Shown here in pieces: positions 14,901-23,393 of a DNA stretch of 64,000 bases. A program made the position numbers and the translations under genes. The stretch covers positions 38,949,218-39,013,217 of the forward strand of contig OX465590.1 of NCBI GenBank assembly GCA_950022655.1, given 5' to 3'. The notes under the pieces are model-generated. The model saw only the letters and a program-made list of their open reading frames with translations. It did not search any database and was not told where the DNA came from. Origin of the DNA: Alentia gelatinosa (Eukaryota > Annelida > Polychaeta > Phyllodocida > Polynoidae). Every line of letters starts with the position of its first letter. The stretch's first letter is position 1.

Positions 14901-17900
14901 ACAATACCACTTCCCGGGCATGTACATCTATGAAGGGGCCGTGATGCCACACATATTCCCTGCCCATAAGGCTGACGAGGCCAGGGAGTACAACTTTACC
15001 AACAGCGATGTACTGGTCGCCACATATCCAAAATCAGGTCAGAAATGAAAATCACGACCCTTCTTTGATTATATATTGCATTATTGGTTACTATCTCCAA
15101 ATCTCTATTAATTATTTCCAAGTATACTTGGTTTGTCAAATTGTCTTTCTCTGCACTGTAACCCAACTGCTGCCTCATACAGTTATGGGGTTCATAACTT
15201 ATGAGGTTATATTACCTAGCATGAATTTTGAAACCAGAACGTTTAGATTTTGTTTTTATTATTTATTCAGCCAGTTCTGTCCTAGGGGACAGATCTTCCA
15301 CTGATGTTTATTTTTAAGTAATGATACATCCAAGACTTATTCCTGTAGAGACATTCTGTTATAAAATTGGCAAAGATCTTTGATCAAATGGGGGACATGA
15401 ACAATGCCAGTACAAAGATTCGTATTTCTATTTCTTTTCAAAGGGACAACTTGGATGCAAGAGGTTACTTGGCTACTACTGAATGAATCAAAATTTGAAT
15501 TGGCAAAGACCACACCACTGGACGACCGGTGTCTGTTTCTGGAGTTCGAGAATCCCGACCCAGAGAAGAGGGCAACGCAAGACAAGCTACAATCTCCCAA
15601 AGTCATCAAGACCCACCTTCACCATAATATTCTAGAAAATGCTATTAAAAAAGGCAATCCTAGGGTTCTTGTGGTGTTAAGAAATCCCAAAGATGTCCTT
15701 GTATCACAGTATCATTTCTATCGCATGAATCAAAGCCTCGGATGCTTTAGCGGTTCCTGGGATCAGTTCTTTGCGATGTTTAAGAATAAGGAACTCATAT
15801 TTGGGTACTGGTATGATCATGTGAAAGGCTGGTGGCAGGAAAGGGAAAATCCAAATTATCATTTTGTTAAATATGAGGATATGAAAATGCGTCCCATGGA
15901 AACTCTAACAGAACTGGCAAAGTTTCTCAAAGTTTCAGTTTCACATCAGACGCTTGAGAAAATCATGCATCATACCAGCTTTGACCAGATGAGGGGTAAC
16001 GAAATGGTGAATAAAGAAGGTTGGAAAAGATTTGACTCAACTATCTCAAAGTTTATGCGAAAAGGCGTTATTGGTGATTGGAAAAATCACTTTTCACAAG
16101 AACAAAGTGAATTTGTCGACAGTCTCTGTGATAATCTAAAAGGGGATGGGTTGACTTTTGATTTTGACTGAAGACTGTGTACTAAGCCTCGTCAATTCAC
16201 TATCCATAAAGCAATACCTTTTTAACATAACCTACGTGTACTTGGTTTTATTGATAACTCCAATGAACCCCCGAACTTAGCAAATAGACAAAGGAGACTG
16301 ATAAACGGTTTAAAAGTCCCAGGTTGACTGTATGTATTTAAATTACTGGCCGACGTTTTGGAACACATGCTCCGTCTTCAGGGCAAAAAAAACAAATGTG
16401 ACAAAGAACATGAAATTCAGACTATTCAAACTAATTGCTGAAGTCTTCGGCTAAGATTTCAACGAAAAAGTGTTCATTCAATGTCTATAGAGTGTCATTT
16501 GGAGACTGTAGTCTTCATTGAAAACTAAATAATAATCAAAAATATGAATCAGTGAGTTAGAGTTTCATGTGAAATTTGCATGAGATAAATATAACATATT
16601 ATATATTATTCAAAATTTATTTAAAGGCACCACAAGCCCAATAGATAATTAGTGGTTGAGCTCGTGGATATTGTCTGGGCATGTCCACTTCCATAAAAAA
16701 AAAAAATGTATTGAGTGAAACCATTTCTGATAGCAAAGGGTTTTTAAAAATTCATTCATTTTAGGGCACCTCCTCAACATGGGGGGCAGTTGATTCAAAC
16801 TGCACAAAACATAATATGTGCACTGGTAGACAGTGTAAAACTATATATACAGTTAAATATCATGAATTTGAGTCATGGTTGGTGTATGTGTTCAGGTTCT
16901 TAGAGTGTGTCTTTTAGATGATAATTCTCTGACCTACAGTTGGATATGAATACCATTTAGTGCTTAGAGGCTATGTTACACCCAAACTTATTGGGTAATA
17001 AACCATAGAAATACTTTAATTTCCTGTTATTATAGCAAGACATTTTATGGTTAGGGATGGCTGATATCTAATCTGTGACAGTTAATAGTTATCAAATGAT
17101 TGATAATCTAATATTCAATGGACCCATTTTACATAGAAACTTAACAGAATTACACAAATTATTATTATTATTTTTTTTTTTTAGAATTACACAAACAGGA
17201 TCGTCATAATGACTGAGTTGGCATGGCAGAACTCCCTATCTGTAGATATATACCTATTAAATGATATCATAAATCCTATTTGACCCTATTTCACGTTTTC
17301 GGTATTATTGTCTCCAAGCATATTTGGCTACCCAGGATGATCACATATCGAATGATTTCATCATAATGAATAAAGTCACTTACTGTGCATTTGGTTTTAT
17401 ATCTTTTTGCTTCTGTTTGTCATCCGAGCTGTCTGGTTTGGTGTGCGCGGATTCTTTCTTCTTTCGATCAGCACTCCTGATCTTTCTCTCTGTCTTCTGG
17501 CAATGCAGATCTGATTTTCTGAATTTGGACATAACATGTAATTCTTTAAAGCTCGGACCTCCTGTTTTACAGATTCAGCATTTTCAATCATTATAGATAT
17601 TCAAAACCTATGCATCTCTCTTTTACCTCATTTTTTTAAATATGCATACATAGAATTTCCATTTAAAGGTGTGTTCCACCAGGAAGTCATTGAAGAGACA
17701 TTCAGCAGGCCTCTCAGCCGACCCGCCTGCCTGGTTCCAGCCAACTGCCCAGCTGAAAGTGTACAAATTATCAGAGCTCTTCCACCAACCCCCCTCATTC
17801 TAGCCGGCCGACAACCACAAGTGGCCCCGTGTTGATGTTATGAATGTGTATAGCACACTCTGGTATTAAATTCTGCCCAAACTACCAAAACTTTCCGGAC

Positions 17901-20900
17901 CTTCAGCCTCTTCTTAAGCACATGATCCACCAAAAGTGAGCTAGGGCCGGACAATGACCATGTCGAGGAATTGTGGACGTTGGCCACCCAAATTGCTCAT
18001 TGGCTCAGATCAGCTGGGACAATCTGCCTGGTGGATCAGCAAATCGGCTAGAGTCAGCCAGACCAGCCCATTGAAAACCCTGTCGCCCGCATCCGTGTAG
18101 TCGTTGCCTCTGGCCGGCCAGCCCTGTAAAAGCCAGCCAGGCGGCCACCTCTGGTTGTCTCTGAGCGTCGATTTGGTGGATCACATGCGTTACGGGTTTA
18201 TGACTCACGGGTATCACCTGTTCATGCTACCGCGTCCCTGAGCGTATCCGTTGATGAAGTCTGGGAGCAGCCCAATGAGGAAGTACCAGGCAGTGCATTC
18301 CAGGGGATAAAAGCTAATGAATCCGTTTTTGACTGTGATGCTTTGCAGGTGACAGTCTATAATTTTGTGTGGACAGGCCCTCACAAATCTAATGCCAGCC
18401 ATGAGGCCATGAGGTCGGCTCCGTAGAGCAGCGTGTTTTGTAGTTAGTACAGCCAGCTGATGCTCCACAACCTGTAGTTGACACTCTATAACCCACCGCG
18501 GGCGCTCATTTTCAGCACACAGCAACTGGTAGCCGGTGCGGCGGAGGTTTTTCATCAGGCAGATCATTGCCTGCTACAGCAAACCCTGTACTGGTGATGT
18601 ATACCAATTTTGCTTAGTTGGTGGAAGACACCCTTTAAAAAGCAAATACAGCAGGGAATACTATCTACATTAATACATGATCTAAATATACACTGATGTT
18701 ACCATCCTGCTTCATTAGATTAGAAATTGGATGATTACCACCCTAATTTCCAGCACAAATAAGCATATCAACTAGTTTTAGGTAATAAAATGTGCACTCA
18801 CTTCATTAACTGATCGTTCGTATCCAACTCCAGGGGCCCGAAATCTGCTTCACTGAAATTTATCAATCGTGGGGTTTTACATTCGCTTGATCATAATATA
18901 CTGGCTCCATGATTTGTATGCTCTGGACACTGGCTGAGTCATTAATTGATATTGTTTCAGTGCGATGTTTTCAATGATTTATTACTTGAAGAAAGTAGTA
19001 GCGCTACTGGCTGGTCACTTTTGCAAGCAATATGTGTAACTTATGATATTTTGTATTGTTTGTTAATTTGCAATATTAAAAAAAAAATGTGTACTGACTT
19101 GACCAAGAGGGCACATAGCTATTGTGCTATGGATTCGGCCCCCGACGCCATCCAAAACACCAGGTGGCAGGACCAATTATCAATGGATTTTATCAGAAAT
19201 ATTTTTTGGGTTTGCCATAGAGCCTCCAGAGGTTACTAAACTCCCGATTATCGCCCCGGGTACGGCAAAGTTCCGCTCTCGACAGACAGGCCACACTACG
19301 CCCGCATGAACCACAGTTTCCTGATTTATAATTGGAGAAACTAAATATAATTTCGGATTTCTATGTAGAAATAGCTGAAATTTCCATTTCTGGCATAAGA
19401 ATTTAAATTTGAAGATTTCAGAAAACCGTTAAACTGCATTAATTCTGGATAACGGGTAATGGCTCTATAACCATACAACGTCGGTAACCAGCGAAAACCG
19501 GAACTTGTGAACAGACTGAATTATGGGATACCTCAATAGGGTCTATGGAGGAATTATAGCCTCGTCTTGATATAATCTATAGACTATAACAACTGATAAC
19601 CATAGATATCCCCGACTGCAGTGGCGATATCTTACAATTTCTTGGCGGATGATGGCAGTACTAGCAATCACTCTGTGCCCTATATGTCAAATCGATCTCG
19701 ATAAAGAAAAAACTGAAGTAGCTTGATGCAGAGCTGAAACTATAAGTTATCTGGCTGGGCAAAGGGAAAAGATCCCCCCTCTCGTCTAACAGGTTAGAAG
19801 TACGATATGATGTGAGAGATGATTAACATGGTGAGGTTTCTGACCTCTCCTGGCGTCGTTTGACGGCCTGCAGTGCCACCTGGCGGGTGGGCGTGCCGGG
19901 GGTGGGCGGGCGTCTTCCGGTTCCGGAGTCGGGCCTGACGGGAGGAGCACGTGACGTCCGGCTCGACGGCCGACTGCTGCCACCTTCCGGGGAACATCGG
20001 GAACTAGGAAAAATAGTATTGTTAGGAAATGTCCTAACTGTGGACTAAACAGTTCTCGTTCGAGGTGAATTGTCAATTTCATACGGCCTGACGCTGTAGG
20101 CGGAAGGCAGTATGAAATCAACGACTGGCCAAGAGCGAGATCCGTTTCGTCCACAGACAGGAAGTTTGCTTATTATCATATACCTGAAATCGATGAAAAA
20201 ATCTCCATTTTAATGACTTATGAAGTGGGAGTCATAGTGGGCATGAACATTGTTATTGCTGCACCAATAGCAGCGGGCAGCATTTGATAGATATTGGCAC
20301 ACAGGTATATAATGACATAGACCTGTGACTGTATGTCCTACGTATACTGCCCGCTCCTGCCCATGTCGTATTTATGGCCGTACATCACGTATGTGGCATG
20401 AGGGATAAGTATGTGGTGTATGAGATGTGAACGGCAGCGAAGCCCAACAAATCGTCCAAAAGTGAATGTAAAAAGATGGTTATTTCTAAATAAATAACAT
20501 AAAAACAGGCCTAGTAACCCTGTTTTCGTAAAAAAAATAATTTTAAACTAAGGTACATGTAGGCATACTGATGTATGCTTAAGACGTAGCTAGGTGGGCA
20601 GTTAATGCTAAGATGAAAAAAAAATACACCAAACAATTATATACCTCTTCTTCTTTTCTCCAGTGTAATTGTGGATGTCGTTTTCTTTATCTGAAATTGT
20701 AATTAACGAATATTTCTTACAGGTATGGCTTTAATCCACATGAATACCCCAGGTAACGAATGTACACTATATTCAAAATTAGCAACTAATAGGCTGGATC
20801 GTTTTGCTTGTACCAAAGGACAGCTTTGACAGTCTGGTTTATTAGTAAATTCTATTAAAATAATAGATAATCATCTTCCGAAAATCATTGATGATGCTTG

Positions 20901-23393
20901 GTTTTACCAAGTACAGTTTCCAGTGAAGGGCAACGAGTATTGGAGAAGAAACAACAAGTCTTGGTCAAAGTCCTCGTTCTCCACGAGTTTGATGCGGCGG
21001 GATACGAATGAGGCAAAGCCGAGTGAATATGGGAAGCTTCTTGTTGTCATATCACCGATGCTATTTCTATAGTGACCTCTTGTTGTATACACAAGATTAC
21101 ACAACTTTATTACTAGGCGACATTGGCACAAATACTAAGTATGCTATTACTCTCTAATTGTGATGTCACTTGTAATGTACCTGTATTGTATTGTATGTAA
21201 TGTGTTTATTATGTCCTGTCTCTACTTGTTATATGATATATCTGAAATAACTAAAAACTTACTTTACAGCTGTAAGAATGATTACCAAAGAACTATTGGA
21301 AGGAATAACCTGACTATAAAACAATGAGTATGACACTGAGTCAAATGACCAGTGTTAAAACATACGCCAACTATGACCAGAAAGAATATTTTATTTGTAA
21401 CTCGCTGTAGTATCATCTCTTTCTATATCTGTTTCCTTGTTTATTCACATTGTATGTCTTTGCTGCACATGTTGGACTGGTATAAGGAAGAGCGTCCTAG
21501 TGAGGATGATTGTACTAAATCCATTTTTCTACTGAATATAAAAAAAAATAATTAAAAAAATACACAAGCACACAGATCTGAAATGCTGTTACGGATTTAT
21601 AGGGCTGTACTGGGTCTACAAGGACTGAGCCTTTTTCTATTCATAAAAAATGAGGGATAGACATCATGTTCTACATACAAAAATGCTCATCAGGCATCAT
21701 AAAAAAATTAATTGCTTCATTACAAGACCCATTGCCTTAGTATTTGGGGAGAGTGAAAATTAAAGCATTTCTTTTTAAACAATACGCCAAATGTGTTATA
21801 CTATGAACAATTGGATAATTCAAGTAAATAGTTGAATTGCTCTTCTATCACCCCTCATCACAATCTAAAATCTGGCTTTCAACTTACCGTCTGGTGGTAA
21901 AAACTCTAAACTTGTCGTGCTTCCTTCCTATGAGAAAGAAAATGTTTATGATTAATACAAGATGAAAATGAATAAATAAAACTCCTATTTATAAGTATTT
22001 TTGACAGATGATGAAAAATACGAATATCTGACAAGCACATGGCTTTTGATAACCCTTACCTTTTACAAAAGCGCTTATTCTAAGTTAATGTTGTTGTTGA
22101 AGCTAGTGTCAGTGTTACATTTGGCTCCTTGTTTTAATTATCATGTGTCGTCCGACTAGTTTCGGCGGTCTTCCTTCATCAGGTACTAAGTTAAGTTTGG
22201 CATATCTTTCAATCTGTCAGAATAACTCAACTATGTGCATGACAGATACAATAAATTCAACTGAGCAAAAGAAATATACATTTTTTCTATCAGTCCTATA
22301 TTTTAAAGGGATGTACAATTTCTTTAGTGGAATTTCAGATTTTTTTTATCTGTACCAAGTTTATGTCAATCTTCCTAAACTGTGTCATAGTATTACAACT
22401 TCTCACTTGTAACCTATAAATTAACTCCCACTCATAACTGGGTACTCTATGTCAACTCAACTGAATTTTTGAATTTTCCTGTTTCCTGTTTGTTGATTTT
22501 ATCTGTCAACACTGATTGTCAGTGTTTCATGTAACTTATGTGACTGGACACCCACCTTTGATATGTTGTAAATTAGCCTGGATTTGCAAATCCTATAATG
22601 GAAGACCACCTACTAAGGTGAATTTTATGTGAATAAATTAAAAAAAGATTTAAAAAATCTACCGATCTATTATACCATCCTTGGTGTTTTGTAGATATGT
22701 ATGCTGTATTATGGTACATTCATTCAACTAATTGTCATACAGTACTTCATGTTTCTCATATCCCTAGATTGGCAATATATAGATAAGTGCATGTAGGGGA
22801 TGAATTTAACACCAGGCCTACTAGTGCGCTTAATATACTCACCCTTCTTATAACTCTCCGTTTTCCACTGGATGACGGACGGCTAAAAAGATAAAGCTGA
22901 TTTCAATTGATTTGTTTCCAATGGTAAAAACCGGCCATAGTCGTTAACAACTTTACTTTACATTAAATAATGATTTGGGGCCATCCATAAAGTATGTACG
23001 CACTGGGGGGGGGGGGGGCAAAAATTTCGGATATATTGCATATGCTCTTTCTTTTTTCTATTGCATATTGATTGGGAGAGGGTGGGAGTAAAAACTATCA
23101 GAAAGTCTGCATACATACTTTACGGATGGCCCCTTTAGGATTTTATTTCACTGTCACTCATGCGAATTATGTAATATTGACATTTTCAACCCTCATAAAC
23201 TACTTTAAACTCTATTTCACAGGAGTCGTTAATCAACCAAAGAATCATTGGCATATCTTTTGCACGCCGATAAATAAAGTAAGATTCATTTCTGCATTTG
23301 CCAAAAACAACTGACGTACCTTGCACTAAATGTGGGTTCACTTTTGTCGCCATCGAGAATTATCATCGAGTTTGGCGTCGGTGTTCTTGCCAT
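2975..23393 (-). CDS. ERICH2: ERICH2-like glutamate-rich protein, 11 coding exons, complete
   Basis: Exons in transcript order (minus strand): 23393-23320, 22882-22843, 21927-21888, 20690-20645, 18852-18802, 17518-17384, 13267-13153, 12481-12424, 7565-7494, 6764-6677, 3089-2975. They total 834 nt, or 277 residues plus TGA. All ten introns are GT-AG and every phase matches, which is strong evidence for the model. The N-terminus begins MARTPTPNSM. A Lys-rich stretch (about 85-128) precedes an acidic Ser/Glu stretch (129-160). A compact helical core follows at about 161-207, containing ELMLEFLDCIYKKEWDIAKN then LCRMILMFEPDNAEANKF. The tail is extremely acidic and ends SSSGHKA. As I recall ERICH2, this core matches its ELMGEFL...AKKLCQMILIYEPENPEAKEF block, so the name is by family resemblance. 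The biochemical role is unknown. The ATG at 23393 lies just after a possible 5'UTR acceptor (ATTGCAG, near 23408). A sulfotransferase gene is nested in intron 6. Exon 6 could start further upstream only by breaking phase. Confidence 0.8.
3908..4351. mobile_element. MITE with AAAGGGTGTGCTCCA termini, copy 1
   Basis: The left end AAAGGGTGTGCTCCACCAGG and right end TGGAGCACACCCTTT form a perfect 15-bp TIR. A second inverted repeat lies inside (about 3972-4116, TTACCCTGCCAAAAATGG). Other copies are at 17664-18636 and 58687-58901. Confidence 0.75.
4588..4745. repeat. Foldback repeat, 'GAATCGTATAAATACACAATACTCC' type, partial
   Basis: The arms GACAATACTCCATGAGTTTGG (4610) and ACGAATGGAGTATTG (4686) pair around an apex ATTGAGGTGAAACCAAGTG. 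The family recurs at 27682, 28365, 50660, 51160 and 53710. Confidence 0.55.
5029..5132. repeat. Hairpin repeat, GGGTCAGAGCT stem
   Basis: GGGTCAGAGCT at 5029 pairs with AGCTCTGACCC near 5121. The apex is CACAAGGTGAAGCCGTGTG. Confidence 0.6.
5325..5450. repeat. Long hairpin, GACGTCAC/TTTATTTATGCCAC stem
   Basis: The arms GAGTTTATTTATGCCACGCA and TGAGTGGCATAAATAAACTC pair nearly perfectly, with TTTTGTTGGCTCC/GGAGCCAACAAAA inside and apex CACGAGTCGAAGACGAGTG. A partial copy is at 14449-14545. Confidence 0.75.
6765..7475. repeat. Minisatellite of about 41-46 bp units beside ERICH2-like exon 10
   Basis: About 16 variable units, each containing CTCC(A/G)CCACTGACC(A)ACAAAA. On the minus strand this reads TTTTGTTGGTCAGTGGNGGAG, the same sequence as the exon 10 acceptor and exon start (CGGTCAG|TGGCGGAGCGG, acceptor at 6765). 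The array fills intron 9. Confidence 0.85.
7629..7757. mobile_element. pogo/Tigger-like MITE, end-truncated copy
   Basis: The left terminus TACAGTAGAACTCCGCCTAAG and the internal CGGACAC/GTAAGCG motifs match the full copies at 11280 and 46750. The right TIR is missing. Confidence 0.55.
8735..9412. repeat. Tandem array of about 55-60 bp units, T-rich
   Basis: About 12 degenerate units of GTTAAAATTCCTCC + poly-T + GGTGTCTCGTCCTGTTCTGA, inside ERICH2-like intron 8. Confidence 0.85.
9511..9630. repeat. 20-bp minisatellite, six copies
   Basis: The unit GTGGTTTAACGCGGCAGTCA occurs five times exactly, with a sixth degenerate copy ending at 9630. Confidence 0.95.
10782..10989. repeat. (GAGG)n microsatellite, about 208 bp
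   Basis: About 52 uninterrupted tetranucleotide units. The plus strand is G-rich and has strong G-quadruplex potential. It lies in ERICH2-like intron 8 and would be C-rich in that transcript. Long Leu-Pro-Ser frames on the minus strand are artefacts. Confidence 0.98.
11280..11478. mobile_element. pogo/Tigger-like MITE, about 200 bp
   Basis: Ends TACAGTAGAACCCCG and CGGGGTTCTACTATA are inverted copies, with TA at the edges as expected for Tc1/mariner-pogo insertions. The inside is tandem GCTTACGCGGGGTGTCC. There is no coding capacity. Confidence 0.75.
11558..11668 (-). mobile_element. SINE tail, truncated, reverse orientation
   Basis: Read on the minus strand it ends TTGGACGTTAAACTACCC followed by (AAAC)n. 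This is the same tail as the SINE at 45406-45730. Confidence 0.55.
11683..11904. mobile_element. TIR element with GGGCCCGTTTAATAATCTAGG ends
   Basis: The left end GGCCCGTTTAATAATCTAGG and right end CCTAGATTATTCAACGGGCC are near-perfect inverted copies (GATCGTA/TACGATC continue inward). It is non-coding. Confidence 0.7.
12183..12316. repeat. Large near-perfect hairpin (two 53-bp arms)
   Basis: Arm 12183-12235 (CCCTCCCACCTACTACGACG ... GCGACGGCAGC) and its inverted copy 12264-12316 differ at one or two bases, with a 28-bp loop. Related half-copies lie at 11949-12170. It sits in ERICH2-like intron 7. Confidence 0.9.
12836..13110. repeat. Foldback repeat, 'TTGGTCAAAG...GAGAACGACGAC' family, copy 1
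   Basis: Begins GTCCCATAGGCTTAACATCGGG. The arms TTTGGTCAAATTTGTTGATC and GAACGACGACTTTGACCAAA pair around apex TTCACTCGGCTTTGCCTCA. Copies: 20911-21050, 34192-34495, 39620-39925, 57118-57413. Confidence 0.7.
13502..13522. repeat. Poly-C tract
   Basis: A run of about 20 C in ERICH2-like intron 6. Confidence 0.95.
14449..14615. repeat. Foldback repeat, partial relative of 5325-5575
   Basis: Contains GAGACGTCACGAGTTTGAG, CACGAGTCGAAGACGAGTG and AGCCTATGGCGTTTTT. The second arm is shortened. It lies just upstream of the sulfotransferase start. Confidence 0.6.
14881..16171 (+). CDS. Cytosolic sulfotransferase (SULT family), two coding exons
   Basis: Exons 14881-15037 and 15444-16171 join in phase 1 to give 294 residues, the usual length for cytosolic SULTs (about 285-300). 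The enzyme transfers sulfate from PAPS to hydroxyl or amine acceptors; the substrate cannot be read from sequence. Visible motifs: the 5'-phosphosulfate loop YPKSGTTW at 49-56, split by the intron after Ser52; the catalytic His110 in VIKTHL; the 3'-phosphate motif LRNPKDVLVS (Arg132, Ser140); and the C-terminal PAPS motif RKGVIGDWK at 258-266. No signal peptide or membrane segment is seen. The donor is GTCAGA (a +3 C), the acceptor TTTTCAAAG. An alternative start is the fourth codon, whose context gccATGG is stronger. The gene sits on the opposite strand inside an intron of the ERICH2-like gene. Having 82% of the coding sequence in one exon is unusual for vertebrate SULTs and could reflect intron loss or partial retroposition. 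The frame is intact, so it is probably functional. Confidence 0.9.
17664..18636. mobile_element. MITE/element with AAAGGGTGTNNTCCACC ends, long copy
   Basis: The left end AAAGGTGTGTTCCACCAGG and right end TGGTGGAAGACACCCTTT are inverted. At 973 bp it is the longest member of the family and may be closest to the parent. Its minus strand has an open frame of 117 codons (18567-18214) that I do not recognise; it may be decayed element coding sequence. Confidence 0.6.
19107..19684. mobile_element. GGGCACATAGC element, copy 1, interrupted
   Basis: Ends GGGCACATAGCTATTG and CAATCACTCTGTGCCC; the inside has AAAACACCAGGTGGCAG. Compared with the 263-bp copy at 46052, it carries about 330 bp of unrelated sequence between GCCATAGAG (about 19216) and TATGGAGGAATT (about 19543), a nested insertion. 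Confidence 0.7.
19850..20000. other. GC-rich CpG-dense block
   Basis: A short GC-rich island in ERICH2-like intron 4, with CACGTGACGTC (overlapping E-box and CRE-like sites) at about 19950. No supported coding exon. Confidence 0.5.
20010..20330. mobile_element. Foldback element, 'AGGAAATGTCC...GGTATATAATGA' family, copy 1
   Basis: Contains TTTCATACGGCCTGACGCTG / GGCGGAAGGCAGTATGAAA arms and the end CAGCGGGCAG...CACACAGGTATATAAT. A close copy is at 42832-43135, and a reverse partial one at 36925-37250. Confidence 0.7.
22977..23133. mobile_element. MITE 'GGGGCCATCCATAAAGTATG', copy 1
   Basis: The left end GGGGCCATCCATAAAGTATG and right end CATACTTTACGGATGGCCCC are inverted copies. Runs of G occur inside. 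Others: 29929-30060 (incomplete), 30755-30917, 41411-41542, 58487-58664. Confidence 0.8.

Noticed and set aside
15404..15443. Sulfotransferase start at the ATG at 15404 (uninterrupted 255-codon frame)
   Set aside because: That start lies in the intron. The YPKSGTTW motif is only completed by joining the exon at 14881-15037 to 15444.
17519..17561. ERICH2-like exon 6 starting at 17561 (after AAAACAG)
   Set aside because: It would need an incoming phase of 1, but exon 5 ends in phase 2. The acceptor giving a start at 17518 restores phase.
19860..20048. GC-rich 62-codon frame as a gene
   Set aside because: It has no splice support and no family resemblance, and all frames are open because of base composition.
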